From: Trachelipus rathkii
Lineage: Eukaryota; Arthropoda; Malacostraca; Isopoda; Trachelipodidae
Direction: 5' to 3'
Assembly: GCA_015478945.1 (NCBI GenBank)
Contig: JABUQX010100426.1
Location: 17,501 to 46,410, forward strand
Length of the DNA: 28,910 bases
The notes under the pieces are model-generated. The model had not been told where the DNA came from and searched no databases. It saw only the letters and a list, made by a program, of their open reading frames with translations. Position 1 is the first letter of the stretch; each line of letters opens with the position of its first letter. The translations under genes were made by a program, and so were the position numbers. Shown here in pieces: positions 11,663 through 22,930 of this stretch.

Positions 11663-12717
11663 ACGTTTTATTTACTGGTGAAAGTAATTTTTTTTTTTGG
11701 GGGGGAGGGGGAAAACTGTCATTGTATGAGTGTTTTTGCTACATAATTTTAAAAGATTTTGAATAGCAAGTAATATATATATATAGTTTTCAGCTCTAGA
11801 GAATCATTCTAGTGCGAATCGTTCAGTGATACTTGAGTAGTTGATTGCAGAATCCTCAGACATAATTTGTGAGTATATTTCTTGATTTCTTCGATTTGTA
11901 TAAATGAAGACAATGCATCATTGGAGAGTCTAAATCCTCGATTTCGAGTGTTTTGCTCTATCCCTATACATTTAATATTTAAGTGTAAAGTGAAAGGCAA
12001 TTTTTTTCTTCTTCTTCTTTGTGGCAGCGCCAATACTTGAAATGGAACAACTAGGATTTACATATGCTGTAACGTAAGCTTAGCTTGATATAAAAAAATA
12101 TATATTAAAATCTTTGTAATAATTTTTTAAACAATATTTCCATGAAAAAAAGAACTCCAAAGTTTTTTTTCATAAATGAGAAATTAGTAATAATAATTTT
12201 TCTGTTATCAAACATATGAAATTTTCAGATCATGAAGATTGGCAAGTTGCAACATTTCTTAATTTTAGGACTTTTTTTAGTTACATACCCAAAAAACCAT
12301 TCGACTCTGCATTGGCGTTAAATCTATTTAAGCCTATATAAAAAAGTTGGGTATACAGCAGATTTGATGCTAATTTTCGGCTGTAATTTCAGATATTAAT
12401 TCGATTCAGGTGTGAATTTTTTTAAAATTATCACTCAACGGAATTCTACATTTTTGGTAAACAATCAGTTCATTGCATGTAATCATTTCTTATACTATAT
12501 TAGTGAAGATGTTCGTCATTTATAGAATAATGGATAAAGTGGACTTGTTTAAATATTTGCCGACATTTTTTTTTTTTAAAAAAGTTTTATTTCTTTCCTT
12601 CACTGTAATATCCCCGTCCTTGGTGCATGGAATATGTTTAAAGAAGTTGCAGTATGTAAGTTATGTTCTACAATACCATCCAAGCCGTCACTTTCATTAA
12701 AGTTAAACTTCATTTTA
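11663..12717. other. Unique-looking DNA, no recognised gene
   Basis: About 1 kb with a T-run/G-run junction (about 11,689-11,710). The - strand frame at 11,809-12,033 (74 codons) starts with a basic segment, MALPQRRRRKK, and matches no family I know. The + strand frame at 12,473-12,700 also lacks domains. No splice-bounded exon stands out. Confidence 0.5.
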
Positions 12718-13063
12718 TATTATTATTATTAATATAATTATTTTATTATCATTAATTATTAATTATTATTATTTATATTATTATTATTTATTATTATTAT
12801 TATTATTTTATTATTATTATTTATTATTATTATTTATTATTATTTTATTATTATAATTAATTATTATTATTATTATTATTTTATTATTATTATTATTATT
12901 ATTAATTATTATTATTATTATTATTATTATTATTTTATTATTATATTTAATTATTTTATTATTATATTATTATTAATTCTTATTTTATTATTAATTATAT
13001 TTTATTCATTAAATTATTATTATTATTTATATTATTATGTATTAATTATTATTATTATTTTCT
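12718..13063. repeat. Degenerate (ATT)n array
   Basis: About 345 bases of ATT repeats with TTTA and AATTA slips. It borders the 3' end of the CR1-like LINE fragment. Confidence 0.95.
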
Positions 13064-13084
13064 ATTTAAGCTTAGAACAAATAA

Positions 13085-14071
13085 TAATAAAAAAAACAAA
13101 ATGTGTGTAATCCAAAACATTCGAGCATAATTAATTTTCAACTATTTTTAAATTCACAAGAGTAATATCAGTTATTTGCAATCCTGAGGCAAACCATCTA
13201 AATTTTAATTACTTCGTTGCAAAAAAAAATATTTTCAGTCCTCACAAACAAGTCCCTCATATGCTTTCTTTTAATTATTCTATTGTTGGACATTTAGTTC
13301 CAATCATTGAGTCAGCATGGAAATTAATTTTCTATTAGAGTAGAACGTGAATTTTAACACTAACATTTTCGCTATATAAAAAATCTATTCATAAAAAACG
13401 TATCATGTTTCTTGATTCTCATCTCCTACTTTTATTTACAAAAGGATAAATCATTTTATTGTTCTACGTTGTACTGCCTCAATCATATCAATTTATTTTT
13501 TATGTAAAGGGTCCAAACTTGTTAACAATATTCATTTTCTGGTTAATATAACTATTATAGAGCTTGCTTCTTAACTACTTATTCTCCAAAGTAAAATTAC
13601 AGTTTATTATTCCTAAGATTGTGTTTGGTCTATTTCTAGCTTCCAAGTATTGCTATTGACACTCAAATTGCTATTAACAATCACACTTAATTCTTTTCTT
13701 TGTCAACAATTTTTGCCATTTCTCATTCGTGTCATAAATAAAATCGTTATTTGGATTACCGTTGTGAAAGATATCTTCGTTTTTGTTATTGAAATTTTAA
13801 TAAGTATTAGTCAAATTCAGAAGTTTGTCCAAGTCTTGTTGAACTTTAATAAACACTCAAGATTCCATACAGAGTAGTTAGTCTAGTATCATAAGCAGAA
13901 CTAACTTTTAGTTAAACTACTTTTTAATCTCTCATCCAAATAATTTATGTATAATAAATAAAAAAGAATGCGTCTAGTGTGGAACCTGACGACAGTCATT
14001 TCCAGCTTCCTAATGGATTTTCTTGCCATTAGACTCCCATTGTTTTGTTAACCAACAGTTATATCCAGTTA
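13085..14071 (-). pseudogene. CR1-like LINE fragment, 3' half of the reverse transcriptase
   Basis: Reading the - strand from 14,071 leftwards, decayed pieces fall in RT order. They are a segment resembling the approach to 'SGVPQGSVLGP', then FLFIIHKLFG, then SAYDTRLTT where FADDTK is expected (the AYD codons are the complement of 13,888-13,896). The first catalytic Asp of the pair is thus replaced by Tyr. Next come a block like 'QQDLDKLLNLTNT', the series NSNLSVNS, LEARNRANTILG and 'FTLENK', and IDMIEAVQRRTIK. Near the 3' end is FFCNEVIKIW, normally 'FFSNRVVNVWN'. Several frameshifts and stops are present. The motif set (LEARNKAN ... IEAVQRRATK) is characteristic of metazoan CR1/L2-group LINEs; the exact clade is uncertain. 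The 5' side ends abruptly at a (CA)n array and the 3' side at an (ATT)n array. Only this truncated copy is present. Confidence 0.75.
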
Positions 14072-14136
14072 ACAACACACAAACACCACACACACACACA
14101 CAAACTCACACACAAACACACACACACAACACACAC

Positions 14137-14173
<37 letters not shown>

Positions 14174-14223
14174 GATATATATATATATATATTATATATA
14201 CTCTATATTATATATATATATAT

Positions 14224-14256
<33 letters not shown>

Positions 14257-14305
14257 ATATATATATATATTAATATATATTATAATCTATATATATTATA
14301 GTATG
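14072..14305. repeat. Compound (CA)n-(TA)n microsatellite
   Basis: CA repeats with CAAA interruptions (about 14,072-14,137) pass directly into TA repeats (about 14,138-14,305). Confidence 0.96.
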
Positions 14306-14684
14306 CTTGCCAGTCCCGAACCACTTTTTTCTATAATAAAGAAATAGAAGATATTTAAGGCTAATATGGAGTATTTCATGTCGGAAGGGCTTCAATCCGA
14401 CAACGTCTGTTGTTTGTTTGTATTTTATTTTATTGCGCGCGCGGTTCAAGTAATACACATTTATTATTATTATTTTATTATTTTTCGAAGAAATTGAGAC
14501 TCACGGAGTGATCTCCACTTTCGAGCCGACTGTGAGCTCGCGACTCCGGCTCCGAATCTGACTCCGGCTCCGGCTTCCGGTCCCTGTTCGGTCACGGTTC
14601 GGTTTGGTTCAGACATCGGGTAGTGTTGATCTGTCTGTATTATTATTAATTAAATTATTATTATCTATTATTTTACTTCTTGAA
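14306..14684. other. Mosaic spacer left of the large inverted repeat
   Basis: Contains a hairpin-capable GTCGG/CCGAC pair (about 14,380-14,401) and CGCGCGCG near 14,435. Short (ATT)n patches lie at about 14,461-14,486 and 14,638-14,678. A CTCCGG-rich patch lies at about 14,543-14,580. Similar CCGGAGC-type patches recur inside the outer arms. No gene is seen. Confidence 0.5.
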
Positions 14685-14710
14685 ACTTGATATCTCCTCT
14701 TTTAATGACG

Positions 14711-14935
14711 TGACCTCGTCGTAGACGAGATTTCGTATCCATCATGAGTTATGGGGGCAGGATTCGAATTTTATCTCGAGTTCTATTTTTCTTACTCCCC
14801 CCTGAAATTTGGTATACTCATAGGTGATTGTGTGACCTCATCGTAGACGAGGTTAAGTATTCCTCATGAGTCACGGGGGCAGGGTTCAATTTTTTCTCGA
14901 GTTCCAGTTGATGTATTCCTCTCAAACTTGGCATC
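14711..14935 (+). repeat. Two tandem 122-bp units with a central hairpin
   Basis: Units start at 14,711 and 14,833 with TGACCTC(G/A)TCGTAGACGAG. Each continues through a TCATGAGT(T/C)A(T/C)GGGGGCAGG segment to TCTCGAGTTC. The start forms a stem CTCGTC-GTA-GACGAG. The same pair of units, about 120 bases apart, is present in inverted orientation near 27,871-28,013. Confidence 0.85.
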
Positions 14936-16055
14936 CCAACGGCCGGTGGTATCATCCAGCCCGAGCCGTGGTTTCACTCTGCTACATCCTATGTAGGGGG
15001 GGGTGCTGAACTCCCAAAGTATTAAATGGTTGTAAATAGAAGAAAATCACAGTGCATTGAGGAGGAAAATGAAGAAACAAAGAATAAGAATTAGAAAGAA
15101 GTCTCAGAAAATAACGGAGCTTGCCTCATGTGAGGGAGCAAATTGAGCCGGTGCCGGAACCGGAGTAGAAATCTTGAAATATGCATATAATGGTTCAAAT
15201 GAGGTATGCTTTTATATGTTTACAAGTGCGTATAACTTGATTTTGAGGGTTTCAGAACCCTCAAAGGAGTCTGAAGACCCCAGGAGAGGGTTCCAGCTGA
15301 AAAAAGAACCGCATGAAATGCAAAGCAGAAGAAGACGAGGAAGGATGAAGGAGAAAGAATAGGGAGAAATCTCATATGCCGAAGCAAATGAGCCATTGTC
15401 GGAGCCAGTGTTGGAGCCGATGCGGTGCTGAGTTAGCAAACATACGCTTAACAACAAAATATTATTGTCAACGTATATGTTTTCAATTACGTAGAGTCCG
15501 AATTTGAGGTTTTCAAAAAAATCAAGTGTGTCTGTGAGCCATCCCTTGGAGTGTTGGTCCCAGATGAAAAGCACAGAATGCGTGGTTGATGAGAGATGCA
15601 CAGAGTGCATAAGAGAGGAATGTTGGTGAAGGATGATGATTCCAGAGGAGTCAGAAATGGTAAGGTTCCATATGAGATGTGAATCGAATCTCTAAACTGG
15701 GTTTCACCCATAAAAACGAATATAGCTATTAATTACATAGACGATCACTCTAGCAACAGCCCTATGTGGCGCAAAATATGAAACTTGGGAAAAGAGCTTA
15801 TTATTTATACGGTCACTATTACTTGATAATTACATAGATGGTTACTGTAGCAACTAAATGTTGCACAAAATATGAAACTTAGCACAATTATACGGCTAAA
15901 ATCTAACTATTTGTCGTTCTGCATATCTTTCTTAATACATTAGCTAACTTAATCTGTCCTTACCTAATCGAACTAAACATACCAACTTAACATTGCCTAA
16001 CGTAATCTGGCACAACATACTATCTTGACAAATACAACTTATTAATTACGGCATC

Positions 16056-16113
16056 TGTCTCTCTCTCTCCACACACACACACACACACAAACAAACACAC
16101 ACACACAAACGCG
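16056..16113. repeat. (CT)n-(CA)n microsatellite in the left outer arm
   Basis: Short CT then CA repeats, ending in GCGCGAGCGC. The corresponding place in the right arm carries the (GT)n tract at 26,452-26,537, so the repeat predates separation of the arms. Confidence 0.93.
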
Positions 16114-16588
16114 CGAGCGCACATTATGTCACCCGACGAAAATAAATTTTCCTATCTTCACTAGGCACATCTAAACTATCGTCACCTGATACTGCTTACA
16201 CGAATGGACTTCTCACTGTGCACATGGACGTTCTGACTCTATCATGTGCAGATTTTCATTTCTATAAGTAACTCGTGTTCCTCTGTATGTTGTACATAAA
16301 CTATTATATTTCTTTTGCATGACGAAACACTTTATTAATTTTATTTAAAAAAAAATTTTTTCACGAAAATATCCTCAATCACGAAAAATTATATTACATC
16401 TAATCTTTATCACTATGCGTCACAATGAATGACGTCAATGAAGTACAACGTGACGAATAGCTCATTACCTTCATTCACAAGCTACGGATAACGAATATAC
16501 ATCTGATAAACGAGGTCTGAGGTATTAATTTTTACTGAGTGTCAGTGCATAAAGATGGCTTTCAATGGTTGATGTCAGGCGAGTGTTT

Positions 16589-16591
<3 letters not shown>

Positions 16592-16643
<52 letters not shown>

Positions 16644-16660
16644 ATATATATAATATATAT
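16592..16660. repeat. (TA)n between outer arm and LINE
   Basis: TA repeats abut the inner end of the left outer arm exactly as the (TA)n at 25,830-25,970 abuts the right outer arm. Confidence 0.96.
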
Positions 16661-16664
16661 CCAC

Positions 16665-19600
16665 GGCGATCATGGAGCTCCATCTACCATGATAATGGGC
16701 TGGTTACCGTGTAGTGGCTGTGGCTTTCATTTGACTGCATGTGTGCCTGGAGACTGTGGAGAGATGCTCTGAACGCCATATTTGGGGGGCTATTATCATG
16801 TCCGGGAGACAAAATATCAGTCCAGAAAAAGAAGCCGTGATAGGCTTGCCAGCCGGCGGTGGATTGTTGTGGCTTCAAGACGCGCTGTGATGCTCGGAAC
16901 CAGACGGATCTTTTCGGTGTGACCAGGCATAAAAGGAGCTAACGAACTCGCTAAACACGGATAAGTCCGTATAGGAACTATTAATGCTAGTACAATGAGG
17001 AAAAGGAAGGAGGTTGTTGTTCAGGAAGGAGAGGACACTGGATGTTCTTGGTGTCTGCGAGACGAAGATGAAGGGTGAGGGGAGGAGGAGAATACATGAT
17101 GATTACCAACTGATATACAAGGGGAGAGATGAGGAGAGAAAGTATGGGGTGGCATTGTTCCTGACCCCGGATTTGGCAGATAGAGTAGAGGGCATAGTTT
17201 TCAAAAATGAAAATAAAGAATAATGCTATAGCACTGGGCTGAAAAGGAGACGTGTGGGGATAATACAGGTCTATGCACCACCAAGGAAGACACAGGAAGA
17301 AAAGAAATGTTTTTTATGAACAGTTTGCAAAATGTGTATGACGGATGAATACGAAAGAAAATTGTCATGGGGATCTTGAGCGCACATAGAAGGGAGGAGA
17401 TATAGTTATCCGAGATGGCTAATGGGGCGTTTGGAATAGGGGAAAGAAACGCGGAGGGGGAGAGGTTGTTGAATTTTGCGGTAAAGCAATAGGTTGGCAG
17501 TGATCGAATTACAAACTTTGCGCATATTGGGACTCGCATAAATTTACCTGGTACAGGTGGAATAGTATTGTTGAGAATTAACACGGGTAAGTCGATGATT
17601 GACCTTATATTAATTAACAACAGGAAGGTGGTAAGATACGTGAAAAGTAGAAGCCATTCAGTTGCGCTTGATTCGGACCATGTGTCCGTAATGGTGGTGG
17701 GATTATCAAATCTCAAAAAACCCGTTACGCAACGAAGATGTAAACAAGGGTAGAGGAATAGCATGGAGAGATTAAGCGGAGGATGAAGTGAAATTATGGG
17801 TTTTTTGTAGAAGAGTCCGTGATATTATACCGAGAGGAAGAAGAATGATATTGAAGTAAGAAAGATAAAGAGTGGGAAGTATTTTAAAAGAAAAAATGAA
17901 AACCATGTGCTGAGAGAACGCTGGTGTGTAAAAAGAACGGTCCAGAAAGAAAAAGAACTGCGTGGTGACAGATGAACGTTGCAACGTGCATAAGGAAAAA
18001 AATAAAAAGTTTAGTAGCGTGATGAAAGAAATCCCCTGAGACAAGCAGCGGAATATTGGTAACATAGAAGCATGAGGCGAGACCATAAAAAAGGAGAGCG
18101 ATGGAGCAAGCGGTGGGAGAGGATCGGTGAACAATTGAGACAGGATCAGGTGTGGAACTAATAGAAATTAAAATATATAACAGTCGGCAAAAAACCTACA
18201 GGACAGGAGTCGACGTTGCACACTCAGTTAAAAAGGATAAGCGGGTAGGCTGAGAAAGTGGACCCTGATGAGTAAGCGACAGGTGGGGAGAGTACTTTTC
18301 AGAGTTAATATCAGAGGAATGAGAAAGACATTCCGGAACACAAGAGAGGAACAGTTCCGAATAAACGTTGATGGGGGTGCGACAACAAAGGAAGAGTTGG
18401 AGATGGCAATGGGGAATATGAAAAATGAGAGTCCAGAATGTGATGGGCTGCCGGTGGAGATTATGCGATGTGAGGAGGTCATGCGATTGATGTTGAAGAT
18501 GTTTAATGTTCTTGGAGAGTGGGAGAGAGTAGCCTGCGGAGTGGGGGCAGGCTGATAGTATCCCTGGGTTCAAAAGGGAGATACGGGCGACTGTTCCAAT
18601 TATAGGGCATATCGTTGCTGCCGCATGCATGAAGTGTATATGAAAGGATACTGAGAAAAGGCTCAGGACGGAGTCGAGGAAATGCTGAATGAAGCGCAGT
18701 ATGGATTTTGGAAATTAAGAAATAAAGCTTGATTGATATTTTTCTCTGAAGATGGCGTTCTAGCATGGGAGTGGGATTAGGAAATGTATATGGCTTTTGT
18801 GGATTAGAGAAGGCATGACCGTGTACCTAGGGTAAAACTTTGGGAGACCCTCGAGGAGCGTTACTACCAGATAGAACCCAAGTTTTGATCAGAGTGATAA
18901 GGGGACTTACACAGCAGGTGAAAGTGTGCCGTTAGGACAGCGTATGGATAGGACAGTGGTTTGGAGTGAAGACAGGTGTTAGCCAGGGAGGAGTGTTGTC
19001 ACCAATTGTGTGTTTCATCCTGATATCTGGACAAGTGTAGATGCGAGAGATGTGTACGAGGAGGAGGAGAATTTAGTTGTAAATGGCATAGCGGACGATA
19101 GCCTGGTTGTCAAGAGGACCAGGGCAGACGTTACAGAGAGTTGCTGATCAGATGGAAGGAGTCTGCGACGGGAGGGGATTGAAGATGAATATGAGAAAAG
19201 ACTGAAATGATGAAGATACCTAGGGAAGGAGAGAACTTAAACATGAGATCTGGTGGGAAAGAATAAAAAACGATGCGAGGAACTTAAAGTATTTGGGAGT
19301 TACGTAAACAGCAGCGGAATAATGGAGGGTGAAATAGAGGAAGAATAATGCAACTAAAAATCTAAGAGGAGGTTGGTCAGTTGTATCCCGCTGGAACAGA
19401 CATCTGTGACGAGACAGGTAAAACCACTTATTTATAACCACGATTCTGAGAGACTGGTACTTTTATTTGGGTCGAGTCGTGGACACTTACAAACAACCAG
19501 AACAAGGAGTAAGATCGTGGCGTGCGGAGATGAAGGGTGTTGAGGGATAGTGGGTGGTGACCAGAAGAGAGAGAAGAAAGATACTGAGATAAGAGAGGAG

Positions 19601-19926
19601 TTTGGGGGTCGAGGCGGATGGAAGAAATTTGATCGGAAGAAAAAGGGACAAAAAACCCCACTGAAAAAGGGGAAAATGGGGGTAAATGGACACATCAGAA
19701 AGATGGATGAAGATAAGATACCCGGCAGGATTTTATGCATGGCAGCCTGCATAGAAGACCGGCCGGACGACCAAGGAAAAGATGGAAGGATGGAGTGCGG
19801 CGGCTGGGCGAAGAGAGGATGGACGCTGGAATCAGGTGGGAGGACATCGGACTGTACGAGGAGAGGTCCTGTGGATGAAGCAATTGCTAACGACAGGGGA
19901 ATGACCCATCACGGAGGCGCTTGGTG
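16665..19926 (+). pseudogene. Decayed RTE-like LINE (APE endonuclease and reverse transcriptase)
   Basis: About 300 bases of probable 5' UTR precede the first protein-like text (IGTINASTM, about 16,973). The endonuclease shows VLGVCETKMKG, with its catalytic-type Glu codon at 17,059. GVALFLTPDLADRVEGI and IIQVYAP (about 17,258) follow. The GDLNAH block is damaged to GILSAHR (about 17,370). Then come MIDLILINNRKV and the SDH triad (17,673-17,681). The RT shows MKNESPECDGLPVEIM (18,418-18,465) and a palm region near 18,786-18,840 with stops, normally 'AFVDLEKAYDRVPR'. TGVSQGGVLSPIVCFILIS follows (about 18,975-19,031), then IADDS (19,088-19,102), the catalytic Asp pair. The 3' domain has GHIRKMDEDKIPGRIL and IRWEDIGLYEERSCG ending in TGA at 19,876. 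Many frameshifts make it dead. The motif set is that of a common arthropod LINE; RTE-clade placement is a guess. Flanking (TA)n on both sides suggests insertion into a TA tract. Confidence 0.9.
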
Positions 19927-19935
19927 AGAAAAAAA

Positions 19936-20043
19936 TAATATATAATATATTATTATTATAATAATATATATATATAATATAATATATATATATAATATAA
20001 TAATATATATAATATATATATATAATATAATATATATATATAT

Positions 20044-20092
<49 letters not shown>

Positions 20093-20117
20093 ATGATATA
20101 TATATATATAATATATA

Positions 20118-20171
<54 letters not shown>

Positions 20172-20306
20172 TATATATAATATATATATAATATAATATA
20201 TAATATATATATTAATATATATATATATAATAGATATATAATAATATATATAATATATATATATATATAAATACTAATAATAAATATATTATATATATAT
20301 TATATT
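19936..20306. repeat. Long imperfect (TA)n array
   Basis: About 370 bases of TA repeats with TAA slips, starting just after the A-rich 3' end of the LINE (GAGAAAAAAATAATA). It mirrors the (TA)n at 25,201-25,340 in the right half. Confidence 0.96.
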
Positions 20307-20345
20307 TTTTATTGTATGCATTGTGTAATGTTTATTTATTATTCG

Positions 20346-20392
20346 CACACACCCACACTCACTCACCCACACACACAACACACACACACACA

Positions 20393-20479
<87 letters not shown>

Positions 20480-20488
20480 CACACACAT
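20346..20488. repeat. (CA)n microsatellite
   Basis: About 140 bases of CA repeats with single-base slips. The mirror position near 25,110-25,135 has only a short GTGAGTGTCAC...GTGTGTCTGTG segment, so the array expanded on this side only. His-Thr frames here are artefacts. Confidence 0.96.
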
Positions 20489-22930
20489 ATTAATTATTGA
20501 GAAACTTTACTTAATAAATTATTTATCTAACTAAATCTAATACATCCTTATTGATCACATGACTGTTATTTCTATAACACCATGCATCTGTGTACCGCTT
20601 TCTAAGCGTCGTCGGACAACTACTATATTTTAATAGAATTTTTTTTGAATGCTAAGATTTATATTTTTTTCACAATATTTAATATTATCATTACTTTCTA
20701 TTTTATATTTCTTTTATAATTTTTATTATTTTCTAAGTTTTATTTTTAAAATTTTAGTTATTTATTTTAATTTTTTATTTAAAACTTTTGTTTTAAAATT
20801 TTTATTTATATATTTTTTTAAATTTTAAACTTTTAATTTATGAGAATTTTAATTTATTTTAATTGAGTAACGTTTTTAAAACATATTTTTACTAAAAAAA
20901 TATATACATTGCTTTTATTAATATGTGACTTTAATTGACCCCTGATAAATAGTAAAGCAGTAGCGCAATCCCCTCCCACCTAAACATGATCTATTCATCT
21001 ATGCTTTAAGTCATACTGCTTTACGTCAATATTCTGATCATTGTATTATGCCATAACTAACAATAAGTCTTTTATGAGAATAAATTGAATATAAATTGCT
21101 AAAAAAGTTTAGTGGGTTTTTTAAATGTTCTATATTTTTATTAAAAAATCAATTAGCAATTTATTATTATCAACTCTAAACAAACGCATGCCCCTCCCCA
21201 TCCATATCACTCGTTATTGCAGGTAAGCTTAAATTAAAAGTTTTTTTTTACTATTAAAGTACTAATTAAACAATTATTTGTACAACATCTAATAAAAATA
21301 ACCAAAAATGGTAACTTATTAAAGAACTTTAATATATAACATAAAAATTTCAATATTTACTTACAAATTATATATTATCAATTTAACACGGTTTTAAACA
21401 ATAATTTGAAGTTTTTATACTATTAAATAAACTAAGAATTACTAATTATAGATTATATTATTATATAATTGCTTAACAAACATTTAACGAATGTTTACTT
21501 AGCATATATTTTACGAGAGACTTTCAATCTGATACTTTTAATATCGTATACAAAACATTACGGCATAGCAAGTCTAACACTTCACATAAACAAATTCTTG
21601 TATGAACTAAACAATAAAAATTTATTAAAAACATTGTCATTTTTACTAAATCCTTTATTCTTTTAATAATCTCATAACATAGAAAAATATCATTAATCAG
21701 ATATCAATGTTATTTTAACATTAATAACTTAGTAGTATTTAAAATCAAAACATTAAACAAAAAATTTAATCAATAACCTAACGCGTAACTTCATACTGGC
21801 CAAACGAATAAAAGCTAAAATTATCACCTCACTAGCTGACACTTCGATGCATTTCAAATACATCTTACGTATGCATATAACAAGTTAACTTTAACGAAGA
21901 TCCCTACTCTCAACGGTAAGTAGCTATAACATTAACTCCCAATCTTAACCAAAACCCACTTTTCAAACATATCTCTTTCCTCTAGTGTTTAATTTTACAT
22001 CGAAATAGTAGTCATGTAATCACTTAACCAAAAATTTACCATAACCTAACTATCTATCACTCTGGCCAATGAATAAATATTGACATAAGAAAGTATTAAC
22101 ATCTGTAAGTAACAAAATATCGCCTAAACTGAAGAACATAATGTTTCTAACATTCTTTACGTATGAATAAACTGCTGACATTTAGCAAAGTTCCTGCTTA
22201 TTCAACGGAAAAGTAGTAACAGTAGCCCAAAACTTAACGCTATTCCACTTTCCCAACAATTTTTTCCAACAAAATCATTGTTATTTTTACATTAGCTCTA
22301 GGTAACAGTGCAGGACAAAAACATAGGAAAGATTACCATAAACCCTAACCTGAAACTTTCACAATGGACCAATTGAGATAAATGCTAATAGATAACATAG
22401 GTTTAGACATCTGTAATCCAACATAGCCAGCAAACTAAACTAGAACTTTAATGTATCTAACATTCCTTACGAAACGAATACAACTGTTAACCATTAACAA
22501 AGTTCCCGAACTTGTCAAATGTAAAATAGCAAACACCACTCTACCAAACTTGAACTTAATCCTCTTTTTCCAAACATAGTCTCTAAAGAAAACCAACGTA
22601 ATTTACATTACCAATGTAATGAATTTATCAGAACCTATCAAAATTGTATAATAAGCTAACCTGTCTATATAGTTTCACAAAGCTTTTAGTCTTCCTAATT
22701 AAACTTCCCAGATGGATAACCTTGTCTAATAGTTTCACAAAGACTGTTATTGCTAAAATCATCATCTGGTTTCCGTGTTTCTAAACGTCGTATGCCAACA
22801 TTACAATTCATATTTAATATTCAACTATAAGTTTTTCTTATTTGCTTTTAGATTGTATTACTTTCATAAGTTTAAAGTTTTACTGTTTTAATGTTTTATT
22901 TTTTCCTGTAATTCATTTTGCTTCCTAAGT
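20489..22930 (+). repeat. Inner arm (left) of the nested inverted repeat
   Basis: The reverse complement of 23,281-25,135 shows the same landmarks in the same order. ATATTAATTATTGAGAAACT (20,487) matches the complement near 25,095, and ATGCATCTGTGT (20,582) matches 25,003-25,014. AACATGATCTATTCATC and ATCATTGTATTATGC (20,983-21,051) match near 24,605-24,660. AACTCTAAACAA (21,172) matches near 24,480. CGTATGCCAACATTAC (22,789) matches 23,401-23,416. Identity is clearly lower than in the outer arms. The inner third consists of tandem monomers. No coding frame of note is present. Confidence 0.8.
21790..22745 (-). repeat. About three diverged tandem monomers (about 290-315 bp), left copy
   Basis: The anchor CCAA(A/T)CTTAACC/G recurs at about 21,939, 22,227 and 22,543. 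Each is followed by CCACTTT(T/C)CAAAC-like text and preceded by an AAAGTTCC/AAGATCCC motif. These are reverse complements of the monomers at 23,643-24,425. Confidence 0.75.

Larger units (their letters stand above)
14685..16592 (+). repeat. Outer arm (left) of the nested inverted repeat
   Basis: The reverse complement of 25,971-28,035 aligns with this block from end to end. Matching landmarks include CTTGAAACTTG then CTCTTTTAATGACG at the outer end and GGTGCTGAG near 15,002. Others are GATGCGGTGCTGAGTTAGCA (15,419) and CTACTATAGCAAC-like text near 15,840. GATACTGCTTACACGAATGG (16,187) and TTCATTCACAAGCTACGGAT (16,471) match near the inner end. A stretch of about 150 bases compared by eye (16,186-16,333) differs at roughly 11 percent of positions. 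Internally it holds two 122-bp tandem units and diverged modules of about 300 bp. It also has a (CT)/(CA) microsatellite and a TGACGTCA octamer at 16,430-16,437. Inner and outer ends are approximate. Function is unknown; it may be an arm of a foldback-type element. Confidence 0.88.

Noticed and set aside
11809..12033. 74-codon - strand frame with a basic N-terminus
   Set aside because: No domain, no splice or promoter context, and length within chance for this composition.
14306..14460. Possible tRNA-like element around GGCTTCAATCCGAC
   Set aside because: The B-box-like text is there, but no A box lies at a fitting distance.
17201..19752. Several long - strand frames, including the longest in the window (187 codons, 17,201-17,764)
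   Set aside because: They lie antisense to the RTE-like LINE, whose + strand shows ordered endonuclease and RT motifs. No domain is seen in the - strand peptides.
20312..20534. His-Thr repeat frames
   Set aside because: Translation of the (CA)n array.
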